This document shows positions 46,083 to 54,748 of a stretch of DNA of 61,139 nucleotides, piece after piece. Origin of the DNA: JAJFUE01 sp039683515 (GTDB lineage: Bacteria > Sumerlaeota > Sumerlaeia > MVZB01); NCBI GenBank assembly GCA_039683515.1, contig JBDKRG010000001.1, forward strand, positions 1-61,139. The letters are read 5' to 3'. Every line of letters begins with the position of its first letter. The stretch's first letter is position 1. Below the pieces are notes generated by a model. It saw nothing but the letters and a program-made list of their open reading frames with translations, was not told the origin of the DNA and searched no databases. The translations under genes and the position numbers were made by a program.

Positions 46083-47073
46083 CCATCCCCGCGATCGTGC
46101 CGGCGATGATTGCGTCGCGGGTTTTTTCGTAGTCGGCGCTGTTCTTGACCATCAGGCCGGCGGCGCACTCGTGGCCGCCGCCCCCCCATTGCGTCGCGAG
46201 CCGGCTGACGTTGACCGAGCCGTCGGAGCGGAAGTTCACGCGCACGCGGCCGCCTTCGAGCTCGTGGAAGAGCAGGCAGACCTTCACGCCCCTCACCGAC
46301 CGCAGCAGGCTGACGAGGTTTTCCGGCGCCTTGTCCGGCCCGCCGAACGCGAGGCAGTCCTCGAGCCGCAGCTCGCTCCACGCCAGCGCCCCCCCGGCCT
46401 CGAGCCGCAGGTTGGAGAGCACGTGCCCCGTGATCCGCAGGCTCTCGATCGGCTGGCTGTCGTACGCGACCCGGGCCACGGCCTGCGGCGACGCCCCGGC
46501 CTCGATCAGCTCCGCCGCGACGCGGTGCTGGTCGGCGCCGGTGTTGTTGTAGCGGAACGACCCGGTGTCGGTCGTGATCGCCAGCAGGAGGCAGTTGGCC
46601 ATCGCGGGGGTGAGCCTGGCGCCCGCGCGCACGGCGAGCTGGTAAACCATCTCGCCCGTGGCGGCGAACCGCGCCTCGATCCAGTTGACGGCGCCGAAGC
46701 GCGTGTTGCCCGCGTGGTGATCGATGTTGATGACCGGCGCCGGCGGGACCCAGCCCTCGATGCCGCGCTCCATCGTCGCCGTGTCGACGTAGACGACCAG
46801 GTCGCAGGCGTCGGCCGGCTCGGGCCTGTCGCGGATCAGATCGAAGCCGGCGAGCTGATCGTAGCAGCCCGACGTGGCGATCTTGTGCGAGGCCAGCGCG
46901 TGCGCGACCCCCAACTGGCCGAGCAGGTGGTGCAAGGCCAGCATCGACCCGACGCAGTCGCCGTCGGGATTGACGTGGCCGATGACCTGCACAAACTTCG
47001 CGCCACGCAAGCGCCGCACGATGTCGTCAAGCAATTGCGGATCGGTGTATGGATAACGATCTTTCAATGTCAT
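46078..47073 (-). CDS. nrnA: DHH-family phosphoesterase, NrnA-like
   Basis: About 331 residues from ATG 47073. The DHH domain motifs are VIGHVNPDGDCVGSMLAL, VVYVDTA, INIDHHAGN and TTDTGSFRYNNT. The DHHA1 domain ends with ATQWGGGGHECAAGLMV. NrnA-type enzymes degrade nanoRNA or cyclic dinucleotides, and some dephosphorylate pAp. It follows hfq by 23 bases on the same strand, so it joins the miaA-hfq unit. Confidence 0.92.
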   Translation of the reverse strand: MTLKDRYPYTDPQLLDDIVRRLRGAKFVQVIGHVNPDGDCVGSMLALHHLLGQLGVAHALASHKIATSGCYDQLAGFDLIRDRPEPADACDLVVYVDTATMERGIEGWVPPAPVINIDHHAGNTRFGAVNWIEARFAATGEMVYQLAVRAGARLTPAMANCLLLAITTDTGSFRYNNTGADQHRVAAELIEAGASPQAVARVAYDSQPIESLRITGHVLSNLRLEAGGALAWSELRLEDCLAFGGPDKAPENLVSLLRSVRGVKVCLLFHELEGGRVRVNFRSDGSVNVSRLATQWGGGGHECAAGLMVKNSADYEKTRDAIIAGTIAGMD

Positions 47074-47096
47074 GGGTTTCTGGCGCACCGGCGGCG

Positions 47097-47609
47097 TCAG
47101 GGTTTCTGCTGGTCCAATTTCACGTCGCTCAGGTCGAGGACGTTGAATTTATCCCTGGCCGACTGCTGCTGTTCTTTCTTTTCGGGGCGGGGCTGCGGCT
47201 GCTCGCGCTGCTCGCGCGGCTCGCCCAGGACGGGCTCGGGGCGCGGCGGCTGGGGGCGCTCGACGCGCGGCGGCTGGGGCCGGCGCTCGCGCTGTTCGCG
47301 GGGCTCGCGCTGTTCGCGCTGTTCACGCGGTTCGCGCTGTTCGCGCTGCTCGCGGGGCTGGCCCTGGAACTGGGCCGACGTGTCCTGGATCGGGCGCTGG
47401 CTGACGATCTGCGCGATGGCGTGCTTGTAAACCAGGTGCTGCTTGCCGGCGGCGTTGACGACAACGGTGAAGTTGTCGAAGCCGCGAACCAGCCCCGTCA
47501 AATGCGTGCCGTTGACAAGCACCATTTCGATCTCCGAGTTGTCCTTGCGAACCTGGTTCAGGAAACTGTCCTGCAGATTCACGGTCGCCTTGCCAATCAT
47601 TTGGGTCAC
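47097..47609 (-). CDS. hfq: RNA chaperone Hfq with long charged tail
   Basis: A 170-residue protein. Residues 8-72 are a standard Hfq/Sm core: NLQDSFLNQV with the proximal-face Gln, LVNGTHLTGLVRGFDNFTVV and YKHAIAQI. Residues 84-150 form a low-complexity tail of repeated REQ and REP triplets (PREQREQREPREQ pattern) followed by a PQPP-rich part, and the end is DKFNVLDLSDVKLDQQ. E. coli Hfq has only about 30 tail residues. Hfq pairs small RNAs with mRNAs; a basic-acidic tail may tune RNA release or drive condensation. It lies just downstream of miaA, the classic order. Confidence 0.95.
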   Translation of the reverse strand: MTQMIGKATVNLQDSFLNQVRKDNSEIEMVLVNGTHLTGLVRGFDNFTVVVNAAGKQHLVYKHAIAQIVSQRPIQDTSAQFQGQPREQREQREPREQREQREPREQRERRPQPPRVERPQPPRPEPVLGEPREQREQPQPRPEKKEQQQSARDKFNVLDLSDVKLDQQKP

Positions 47610-47732
47610 CTCAAGCAGCCCTTGCTTCGTTTCACGTTTATGCGGGCGGTCTCGATCACCCGCCTATTTCCGCGACACACATCCCCGGAATTTATCATCG
47701 ATCGGCGCTGGAGTCACGTAATAGAGCCCAAA

Positions 47733-48707
47733 CTATACGAATCGGCCCAATATGTTTGCAAGCACATTTTCGACGCGGCGCAGCGTGCGCTCCGGCCGGT
47801 CGAAATCGGCCTCGACCCACAGGGCGGGCCGCTCGCGCCGGAACCAGACCATCTGGCGTTTGGAGAACTGCCCCGTGCGCGTCACGATCAGCCGGGCGAG
47901 CTCGTCGAGGCCGATGCGCCCCTCGAGGTGGTCGGCGATCTCGCGGTAGCCGAGCGCCTTGAAGCAGTGCCGGGTTTTCGGGATGCCGCGCTCGAGGAGG
48001 CGGCGCGTCTCGTCGATCCAGCCGGCCTCGAGCATCTGGCGCGTGCGCCGCGCGATGCGCCCGCGCAGCGCCTCGCGCGGGGCGACGAGCGTCACCATGA
48101 CGTGCTCGAACCGGGGCCGCGGTTCCTCCCACTGGTTCTGCAGCTCGCTGATCGGACGGCCGGTGAGCGCGTGCACCTCGAGCGCGCGCACGATGCGCAC
48201 GCCGTCGGCCGGGGCGATGCGCGCGGCGGCGACGGGGTCGATTTCGGCCAGCCGAGCATGAAGGGCCGCCGGTCCCCTGTCCGCGAGCTCCCGCTCGATG
48301 TCGGCCCGAACGTCCGGCGAGTCGGGCAGGTCCTCGAACAGCCCCCAGCGCAGCGCGCGCAGGTACAGGCCGGTGCCGCCGACGTACAGGGGCGTCTTGC
48401 CGCGCGATTCAATGTCGCGGTGGGCGGCCTCGCACAGGCCGAGCCACTCCTTGACGCTGAACGGCTCGGCGGGGTCGCGCACGCCGCAGAGGTGAAACCG
48501 CGCCCGGGCCAGCTCGGCGGGCGCCGGCTGGGCCGTGCCGATCTCCATGCCGCGATAGACCTGCATCGAGTCGGCCGAGATGATCTCCAGCCCGAACCGC
48601 TCGGCAAGCGCCGTGGCCAGGCCGGTCTTGCCGACGGCGGTCGGCCCGGTCAGCAGCATGGTGGGCAATGGCTTCGGCTTTGACAAATTCACATCCCATT
48701 CAAACAC
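47733..48707 (-). CDS. miaA: tRNA dimethylallyltransferase
   Basis: A 324-residue MiaA: Walker A GPTAVGKT (21-28), ISADSMQVYRGMEIGTAQP, HLCGVRDP, YVGGTGLYLRAL and FKALGYREI. It transfers the dimethylallyl group of DMAPP to A37 of tRNAs that read UNN codons. The first codon is GTG (48707), and GTG 48692 and ATG 48659 are alternatives because no clear binding site marks one. Hfq follows. Confidence 0.95.
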   Translation of the reverse strand: MFEWDVNLSKPKPLPTMLLTGPTAVGKTGLATALAERFGLEIISADSMQVYRGMEIGTAQPAPAELARARFHLCGVRDPAEPFSVKEWLGLCEAAHRDIESRGKTPLYVGGTGLYLRALRWGLFEDLPDSPDVRADIERELADRGPAALHARLAEIDPVAAARIAPADGVRIVRALEVHALTGRPISELQNQWEEPRPRFEHVMVTLVAPREALRGRIARRTRQMLEAGWIDETRRLLERGIPKTRHCFKALGYREIADHLEGRIGLDELARLIVTRTGQFSKRQMVWFRRERPALWVEADFDRPERTLRRVENVLANILGRFV

Positions 48708-48780
48708 GAAAAAAGAACCGACCCGGACTTTTGATTCGATCGTCGCAAAGGTCGATGCTTTTTCGTGCTACTATCCGTCG

Positions 48781-48990
48781 GAATCTTGTTTGTCCCGACA
48801 ATTTTTTTGAACAGGAGGCAACGAAGTCAACAGGGACAGGATCCGCCAAGAAATTCTCCGTTCCCTCCGTTGCCTTCTGTTTATTCCTGTCTTCAAAAAT
48901 TTCTCCGCATCTCTGCCAAACTCTGCACCTCTGCGACAAGAGTGGGTTTTTCGCGTTTTTCTTTCGTGTTTTTCGTGATTTGCATTTCCG
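48781..48990. repeat. Dispersed intergenic repeat, GGCAACG hairpin family (copy A)
   Basis: It matches 53647-53840 over most of its length: the AATCTTGTTT start, the GAACAGGAGGC arm, the CCGTTGCCTTCTGT arm and the CTCTGC-rich right end. The two GGCAACG / CGTTGCC arms can pair (15 of 20 positions). It fills the gap between miaA and the GroES-like gene. Confidence 0.85.
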
Positions 48991-48992
48991 TA

Positions 48993-49376
48993 TTATTGGA
49001 ACAGCGCCTCGTCCTCGTCGCGCAGCAGGACGAGGATCGCGGCCTGCGGGACGATCAGGTAGTTTTCGTTGTCGTACCGGATCTCGACCGTCGCCTTCTT
49101 GAGGAACAGCGCCTGGTCGCCGACCTTGGCCTGCATCGGGATGTATTTGGGTTCGCGTTCCTTCTGGCGCCAGGGCTCGTCGTCTTCGTTGCCCAGCGGC
49201 ATCGGCACGCCCGGGCCGACCGCGACCACACGGCCGGATTGCACCTGCGCCCGGTCGGCGACCGTCTGCGGCAGGATCAGGCCGGCATCGGTCCGGTCCT
49301 CGCCCGAGTCGGGCCTGATGAGCACCCGGTCGCCGACGACCAGCAGTTGACGATGATGAAGTGGACCGGAATTCAT
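48993..49376 (-). CDS. GroES-like co-chaperonin
   Basis: About 127 residues from ATG 49376; a GTG at 49391 is an alternative. Cpn10 features: VVGDRVLIRPDSGEDRTDAG, the mobile-loop-like GLILPQTVADRAQVQSGRVV, AVGPGVPMP and a C-terminal strand YLIVPQAAILVLL. It is longer than the usual 95-100 residues because of an inserted segment PLGNEDDEPWRQKEREPKYI. There is no groEL beside it, so it may be an accessory rather than the main co-chaperonin. Confidence 0.85.
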   Translation of the reverse strand: MNSGPLHHRQLLVVGDRVLIRPDSGEDRTDAGLILPQTVADRAQVQSGRVVAVGPGVPMPLGNEDDEPWRQKEREPKYIPMQAKVGDQALFLKKATVEIRYDNENYLIVPQAAILVLLRDEDEALFQ

Positions 49377-49447
49377 GCGCCTCGCGAACACCTCCGTTGA
49401 ACTTCGCCGAGTATATCAATAAAATGGGCGAGGCTGGGAAAAATCTG

Positions 49448-50656
49448 ATGTCCAGAACGCTCACAATTCTCGCATTGTTCCTGACGCTCGCCGGCGCGGC
49501 CGCGGCGCAGCAAGCCGGCGTCCGCGACGCCCTCGACCAGATGGGCGGCATCGAGCGCCAGATCGACGGCCTGCGCCGCTCGCAATGGGAGGAGCGCAAC
49601 CAGATCGTCACGATCCAGGGGTCGCTCGAATCGATCGAGAAACGGCTGAGCGACAAAACCTCGCTGCGCGCCGAGGGCGAGCGGTTCCTCAAGAATTACC
49701 AGACCGAGGCCGCGCGTCAGGCCGCTCGGATCGACCGGCAAATGGAGGACGACCTCCTCCGGATGCGCGCCGCGCGCAAGAGCCTGGCGCTGACCGGCGC
49801 CGCCATGCAGCGCGCCGCGAACGATCCCCTCGCCGCCGAGGCCGACAGGCTGGCGCTGGCGCTCCTGTGGCGCGACCGCCACCAGGTGGCCGCCGTCTCG
49901 GCCAACCGGCTGCTGCGGATGGAAAGCCAGCGCGCCCAGCTGATCCAGGGGCGCGAACAGGCCGGCCAGGTCGCCCGGCAGCATTCGGTGTTCGCGTTGC
50001 TCAGCGAGCAGGAACTGAGCGAAAAACACAGGCAACTGGCCGCGCAGCTCGCCGCGATTCAGGGTCGGATCGGCCGCTCGGAGGAAGAAATCAAGACCCT
50101 CGCCGGCCGCCGCGAGGAGCTGCGGGCGCTGATGGCGCGATTGGTCGAGGGGGAGTCCAAAACCGCCGCCGTCGCGACGCCATCGCCCTCGCCGGCGCCG
50201 ACCGCCACGCCGTCCGCCGAACAGAAACTCGCCGCCGCCGGGCCGCAGACCGTCGCCAACGAGAACCAGGACGCGCCGCTGGTCTCCCGCGAAAGCGATT
50301 CGAGCTCGAGCGACGGGACGCGCCAGCTCTTCTGGCGCGCCGAGCCGATCGGCGTGCGCGCGCTCGGCTCGGGCCGGGTCGTCTTCGCCGAGCCGTTCGC
50401 CGGCTACCGCAACCTGCTCATCGTCGATCACGGCGGGGGCTGGCGCACGCTCTACGGAAACCTTTCGAGCTGCGCCGTCAAGGCCGGCGCGCAAGTCAGC
50501 GTCGGCGACGTGATCGGGCGGTACCAGTCGAGCGAGGGCGACCGCGCCGAACCGTTCTGGCTCGAAGTGCGCCAGGGCGTCGCCGCCATGCGCCCCGACC
50601 AGTGGCCCGCGCTGCCGACCGCATGGGAACGCAACCTGTTCTCCGCGCTGCGGTAG
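49448..50656 (+). CDS. EnvC-like murein hydrolase activator with degenerate LytM domain
   Basis: 402 residues from ATG 49448. A signal peptide (ILALFLTLAGAAAAQQ) is followed by a long coiled coil (about 30-240), a Pro/Thr/Ser linker and a C-terminal M23/LytM domain (AEPIGVRALGSGRVVFAEPF, LLIVDHGGGWRTLYGNLSSC). The zinc-peptidase His residues are missing: the usual LYxHLS His is Asn, and the HxH strand reads FWLEVRQG. This is the state of EnvC, which activates amidases rather than cutting peptidoglycan. It diverges from the GroES-like gene. Confidence 0.88.
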   Translation: MSRTLTILALFLTLAGAAAAQQAGVRDALDQMGGIERQIDGLRRSQWEERNQIVTIQGSLESIEKRLSDKTSLRAEGERFLKNYQTEAARQAARIDRQMEDDLLRMRAARKSLALTGAAMQRAANDPLAAEADRLALALLWRDRHQVAAVSANRLLRMESQRAQLIQGREQAGQVARQHSVFALLSEQELSEKHRQLAAQLAAIQGRIGRSEEEIKTLAGRREELRALMARLVEGESKTAAVATPSPSPAPTATPSAEQKLAAAGPQTVANENQDAPLVSRESDSSSSDGTRQLFWRAEPIGVRALGSGRVVFAEPFAGYRNLLIVDHGGGWRTLYGNLSSCAVKAGAQVSVGDVIGRYQSSEGDRAEPFWLEVRQGVAAMRPDQWPALPTAWERNLFSALR

Positions 50657-50740
50657 AGGCCGCCATATCCTAACAACAAATCATGACATATTGTTAATGT
50701 ATTGCCTTTGCGCAGGCCCGCCTGAAAAGACCCGCATTTC

Positions 50741-50771
50741 TTGCATCGAATGCGTGGATGTGATATATAAT
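50741..50771 (+). promoter_or_regulatory. Sigma-70 type promoter of the macrodomain gene
   Basis: TTGCAT (50741-50746), then 17 bp to TATATA (50764-50769) or 19 bp to TATAAT (50766-50771), in an AT-rich gap. The leader to the ATG is about 100 bases and AT-rich. Confidence 0.65.
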
Positions 50772-50880
50772 TAGAAATTCATGCAGTCGATGGCAGGCGT
50801 CCCGATATGGATAGAAGCGCAAATATGCATTTTAATTCAATCATTAAATAAAATTCTTTTGTTTGTTCAGGAGGCGGCTC

Positions 50881-51399
50881 ATGGACAACAGAATTGAAAT
50901 CACCCAGGGCGATATCACCAAGATGCGTGTCGATGCGATCGTCAACGCCGCGAACAGCAGGCTTGCGGGCGGCGGGGGCGTCGACGGCGCGATTCACCGG
51001 GCCGCGGGGCCGCGCCTCGTCAAGGCCTGCCAGCGGCTCGGGGGTTGCCCCACCGGCCAGGCCCGGCTGACCGAGGGATTCGACCTGCCGGCGCGCTACA
51101 TCATCCACACGGTCGGGCCGGTCTGGCGCGGCGGCAACCACGGCGAGGACGACGAACTCGAAAGCTGCTATCGCCAGAGCCTGCGGCTTGCCGACGAGCG
51201 CGCATGCCAGACGGTCGCGTTCCCGGCGATCAGCACGGGGATTTACGGCTTCCCGATGGACCGCGCCGCGCGCATTGCGGTCGAGACGGTCGCCCGATAC
51301 ATCGCGACAACCCAGAACATCCAGAAAGTCTACCTCGTCTGCTTCGATCGCGAAGCCTACGAAATCCACAAACAGGCGCTTGCCGCCGCGCACGCATAA
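50881..51399 (+). CDS. Macrodomain ADP-ribose hydrolase / O-acetyl-ADP-ribose deacetylase
   Basis: A 172-residue stand-alone macrodomain of the YmdB/MacroD type, starting at ATG 50881 behind AGGAGG. Motifs: IEITQGDITKMRVDAIVNAA, NSRLAGGGGVDGAIHRAAGP, YIIHTVGPVWRGG and FPAISTGIYGFPMDRAA. The Asn and Gly-rich loop needed for ADP-ribose binding are intact. It removes ADP-ribose from proteins or nucleic acid, or deacetylates OAADPr. It has its own promoter and no partner gene. Confidence 0.95.
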   Translation: MDNRIEITQGDITKMRVDAIVNAANSRLAGGGGVDGAIHRAAGPRLVKACQRLGGCPTGQARLTEGFDLPARYIIHTVGPVWRGGNHGEDDELESCYRQSLRLADERACQTVAFPAISTGIYGFPMDRAARIAVETVARYIATTQNIQKVYLVCFDREAYEIHKQALAAAHA

Positions 51400-51495
51400 G
51401 CGGGCATGAAATCATGAATGATGCACAGGCCGCCTCGGCAGGCGCTTGGGATCGAATTCAAAAGTTGCCCATGCGTTCGAAAACCTGAGGGTGCA

Positions 51496-51598
51496 TTCTC
51501 GCTGCGTCCTCTGCGTCTCTACGGTTCAATCACGCCCATCAAGAAACCAGAATCTTTTGCGCTTTTTGCTCTTTTGCGATTTTGCGTGAACGCCTGTT
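51496..51598. repeat. Decayed CTCTGCGTCTCT arm plus CTTTTGCG tract
   Basis: 51496-51530 matches one arm of the inverted repeat at 30222-30319 (CTCTGCGTCTCTACGGTTCAA pattern). It is followed by CTTTTGCG/CTTTTTGC units at 51553-51588. The gap between the macrodomain and DUF4091 genes contains no gene. Confidence 0.6.
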
Positions 51599-51635
51599 CG
51601 TTTGAGCGCGTCACCCACATAATCTTCCATCGAGC

Positions 51636-53567
51636 CTAACGATTTTTCCGGCTCCCGATGAAACCGGCCATCTCGCGGCGGAATTTTTCGTAATCGGCCG
51701 GCTTCTCGCTCCAGGCGGCGGACTTCCTGCCGGCGGCGTGGCTGAAGGCCACCGGGATGAGCTCGTGGAGCCTCTTCCATGACGTCCGCAGGCTGGCGTC
51801 ATCCGCGACCGTCTTGACGAGCCAGTAGTATTCGTAGTCCTGCAGGCCGCGGCGGTAGGCCTTCATGCGCATCGACGACACCGGCCCGGCGATGTTCTTC
51901 CTCGCGCCGATCATCGTCAGGCGCATGCCCGGGTAAAACAGCACGCCGTTGCCCCAGCGCGTGTCCTTCTCGTTGTAGACCGGCGTGTCGTAGGGGTTGA
52001 ATTCCGGCTCATCGTGGCGGCCCGCGAAATTCATCATCGACCACCAGAACGAGCCGTTGATGCGGGTCTCGGTCGCGCAGAGGAGCCCCCACAGCCTCAG
52101 GTCGATGCCCGTCTGGTTGATCGTGTGGTTGCCGATCGCCGGCCGGCCCGAATGATAAAACCACACCGTCCCCTTGATTTCCGGGTTGTTGACGAATTCC
52201 GGGTTCAAGGCGTGACCGTTCGGGACCCACCACCGGATGAACGGCCCGAGGTCGGCCGGCGTCCAGATCCATTGGTTCGGGTCTGTGTGCGAGGTCCACA
52301 TCAGGCTGATGCTCCCCTCGCCCGCCCCGTCGTCGAGGGCGCGCTGGATGTCGCGCATCGCATGGTGGAATTTCCGGGTCCGCACGATGTTCTCGATCTC
52401 GTCGCCCTGATCGGTGACGCCGTCGACCTCGTCCATGACGTAGGCGAAGAAGCGCGTTTTGTCCCAGCCGCGGGCAACGGCCTCGCGCCGGAACGCGGCG
52501 GCGTTGTCGCGGAGGATCGCGAGCTGTCGGGGGTCCATCCGGCCGTTGTGCTTGCCCAGGTACGCGGCCAGGCTCGGGGCTCCGTAAAAGGTTTCGACGA
52601 ACGGCGCCGGAAAAAACGAGGGGCCGACGCCCATGCACGGCCCGTAATAGCCTTCGCGCTCCGTGAACAGCGTCCCGTTCAGAACCGGGTCGACGTACGG
52701 CGTGTAGAGCGACCAGTCATTCCCCCACGCCTGGTCGAGCCGGACTGCCGGCTCGCCGTTTTCGGTTTTGGGCAGCGGCCCGTTTTCGGCGCGGTGCGTC
52801 GCCAGGAACCGGTGCGCGTGCGCCATCTGAAGGTAGCGCTTGTAAACCGGCCAGTCTTTTTCGGGGTGCTCCTTGAATTTGGCGCCGCTGTCGAACATCA
52901 CGCCGGTCTCGCGGTAGAGCTCGCCGAACGCGTCGACGTGGCACTCGTCGGGGAGGTTGAACGGGTGGACCCTGAGCTCGATCGGGAAGGTTTTGATGGC
53001 TTTCCCGGCCTGCGTGATTTCGAGCGAGCCCGTGTAAATCCCCGCCTTGGTGTCCTTGGGAATGAACAAGTCGACCCACACCGACTGGTTGCGGTGGCGG
53101 GCCGGGTCGATCGCGAACGGCGCGGCGACGGGCTCGCGCGCGGGGCTGTACGGGTCGTTGAACGGCACGAGCGCGTCGGGCCAGAGCTCGCCTTTCCACG
53201 GCAGGACGCCCGATTGCGAAGGCCCCCAGCTGTAGCTGGCGTCGCGCGCCGCGGCGTAGTGGGCCAGGAACAATTCGGCATTGCGCGCGCCGATCGAGCT
53301 CGCCGAGGTGGCCAGGTCGGTCACGCGCGCGTTGAGATCGGCCTGTTTGACACCGGCGCGCAAGACGGCCTGGAACGCGACGACCTCGTTGCACGCGCCG
53401 TCGAGACGGATCGTGCCGCCGCGCACGACGTCGGCGCTGTCCGCGACGGGGCCGTTGCCGGTGTGCTTTTCCATGTCGCCGCAGATAAAAACAACGAGCG
53501 GCGGCTCATCGCGCCCGCACGCCGCTATGACAAGGAACAGGATGATGACGACAAGATGAAGACGCAT
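51636..53567 (-). CDS. DUF4091 (GH123-related) secreted lipoprotein
   Basis: A 643-residue lipoprotein from ATG 53567 with lipobox IAAC. An N-terminal beta domain (50-210) is followed by a TIM-barrel-like catalytic region (PSFFPAPFVETFY, FFAYVMDEVDGVTDQGDE). The DUF4091 C-terminus is typical: GVLFYPGMRLTMIGA, GPVSSMRMKAYRRGLQDYEY. GH123-type enzymes hydrolyse N-acetyl-beta-galactosaminides, and the DE pair in MDEVDG is a candidate catalytic site. Together with the nag genes this hints at amino-sugar polymer use, but the substrate is inferred. Confidence 0.85.
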   Translation of the reverse strand: MRLHLVVIILFLVIAACGRDEPPLVVFICGDMEKHTGNGPVADSADVVRGGTIRLDGACNEVVAFQAVLRAGVKQADLNARVTDLATSASSIGARNAELFLAHYAAARDASYSWGPSQSGVLPWKGELWPDALVPFNDPYSPAREPVAAPFAIDPARHRNQSVWVDLFIPKDTKAGIYTGSLEITQAGKAIKTFPIELRVHPFNLPDECHVDAFGELYRETGVMFDSGAKFKEHPEKDWPVYKRYLQMAHAHRFLATHRAENGPLPKTENGEPAVRLDQAWGNDWSLYTPYVDPVLNGTLFTEREGYYGPCMGVGPSFFPAPFVETFYGAPSLAAYLGKHNGRMDPRQLAILRDNAAAFRREAVARGWDKTRFFAYVMDEVDGVTDQGDEIENIVRTRKFHHAMRDIQRALDDGAGEGSISLMWTSHTDPNQWIWTPADLGPFIRWWVPNGHALNPEFVNNPEIKGTVWFYHSGRPAIGNHTINQTGIDLRLWGLLCATETRINGSFWWSMMNFAGRHDEPEFNPYDTPVYNEKDTRWGNGVLFYPGMRLTMIGARKNIAGPVSSMRMKAYRRGLQDYEYYWLVKTVADDASLRTSWKRLHELIPVAFSHAAGRKSAAWSEKPADYEKFRREMAGFIGSRKNR

Positions 53568-53646
53568 GCCGCGATTCTGAACCAACTCGGATGTGCGGAT
53601 GATACGGATTCACACGGATGGTTGCAATCGGTTCCAGCAGGCCGCT

Positions 53647-53840
53647 TGAATCTTGTTTTCCTGACAACATTTTGAACAGGAGGCAGCGAAGGCAACGGAG
53701 AATTCATAAAAAATCTTCCGTTGCCTTCTGTCATTGCTGTCTTCAAGAATTTCTCTGCATCTCTGCCGGACTCTGCGACTCTGCGACAAAAGTTTTCGGA
53801 TTGTTTTTCTTGAATTTCTCGACCTGCATTTCTTTCTCGA
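53647..53840. repeat. Dispersed intergenic repeat, GGCAACG hairpin family (copy B)
   Basis: Second copy of the element at 48781-48990. A perfect 12-bp stem GAAGGCAACGGA (53688-53699) / TCCGTTGCCTTC (53717-53728) is followed by CTCTGC-rich sequence. It fills the gap between the ubiA end and the DUF4091 start. Confidence 0.88.
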
Positions 53841-53857
53841 TGTTGCAGGCCTGCGGT

Positions 53858-54748
53858 TTATTTCGTGAACAGATCGGCGAGGCCGCCGGCCATGATCAGG
53901 ACGCTGACCCAGCCGTTGGCGGTGAAGAACGCCGCGTTGAGCCGCGACAGATCGTTCGGCGAAACGATCGACTGCTCCCAGACCAGCATGCAGCCGGCCG
54001 CCGCGACCGCCAGCGCATACCACACGCCGAGCGAGCTCGTCAGCGCGACCGCCGCGAACAGCACGATCGCGATCGCATGCACAAGCCGCGAGATCCTCAG
54101 CGCGGAGGCGCGCCCGAGCCGCGACGGGAGCGAATACAGACCCATCCGCCGGTCGAACTCGTCGTCCTGGCATGAATAAATGATGTCGAACCCGGCGGTC
54201 CAGCACAGGACGCCGAGCCCCATCAGGACCGGCGGCCAGTCGAGCCGGCCCGCGACGCCGATCCACGCGCCGCCGGGGGCGATCCCCAACGCCGCGCCCA
54301 GGACGAAATGCGAAAGCTGCGTCCAGCGCTTCGTCGTGGAATAGCCGAGCAGAACGACGAGCGCCAGCGGGGCGAGCATCAGCGCGAGGCGGTTGAGCAT
54401 CCCGGCCGCGACGAAGAAGACCGTCACCGCGCATAGAAAGAAAACCAGCAGGAACATGCGCGAGAGGCGGCCCGAAGCCAGCGGCCACTCCTTCGTGCGC
54501 GGGTTCAGGCGGTCGATCGCTTCGTCGTGGAGCCGGTTGAACGACATCGCCGCGCTGCGCGCCCCGACGCACGCCACGACGATCCAGAAAAACACGCGCG
54601 CCGGGGGCCGGCCGCCGGCGGCCATGAACATCGACAGGAGCGCGAACGGCAGCGCGAAGATGCTGTGCGAGAAACGGATTGCCTGAAACGAAAGGGCGAA
54701 CTGGCGGAGAAAACGCCGGTGAAGGGGGATGGCGGCTGCGGTGCTCAG
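53858..54748 (-). CDS. ubiA: UbiA/MqnP-type prenyltransferase, probable CTG start
   Basis: About 296 residues and eight or nine membrane helices. The prenyl-diphosphate motifs are SFNRLHDEAIDRLNPRTKEW (the NxxxDxxxD type) and YSCQDDEFDRRMGLYSLPSR. The conserved start FSHSIFALPFALLSMF needs the frame to begin near 54748. No ATG, GTG or TTG exists there, while CTG 54748 sits seven bases after GGAGG and overlaps the pal stop as CTGA. The enzyme attaches the isoprenoid chain to the naphthoate or benzoate ring in quinone synthesis. Last gene of tolB-pal-ubiA. Confidence 0.85.
   Translation of the reverse strand: MSTAAAIPLHRRFLRQFALSFQAIRFSHSIFALPFALLSMFMAAGGRPPARVFFWIVVACVGARSAAMSFNRLHDEAIDRLNPRTKEWPLASGRLSRMFLLVFFLCAVTVFFVAAGMLNRLALMLAPLALVVLLGYSTTKRWTQLSHFVLGAALGIAPGGAWIGVAGRLDWPPVLMGLGVLCWTAGFDIIYSCQDDEFDRRMGLYSLPSRLGRASALRISRLVHAIAIVLFAAVALTSSLGVWYALAVAAAGCMLVWEQSIVSPNDLSRLNAAFFTANGWVSVLIMAGGLADLFTK

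Noticed and set aside
49448..50656. Active M23 zinc endopeptidase
   Set aside because: Zinc-binding residues are replaced; an EnvC-like activator fits better.
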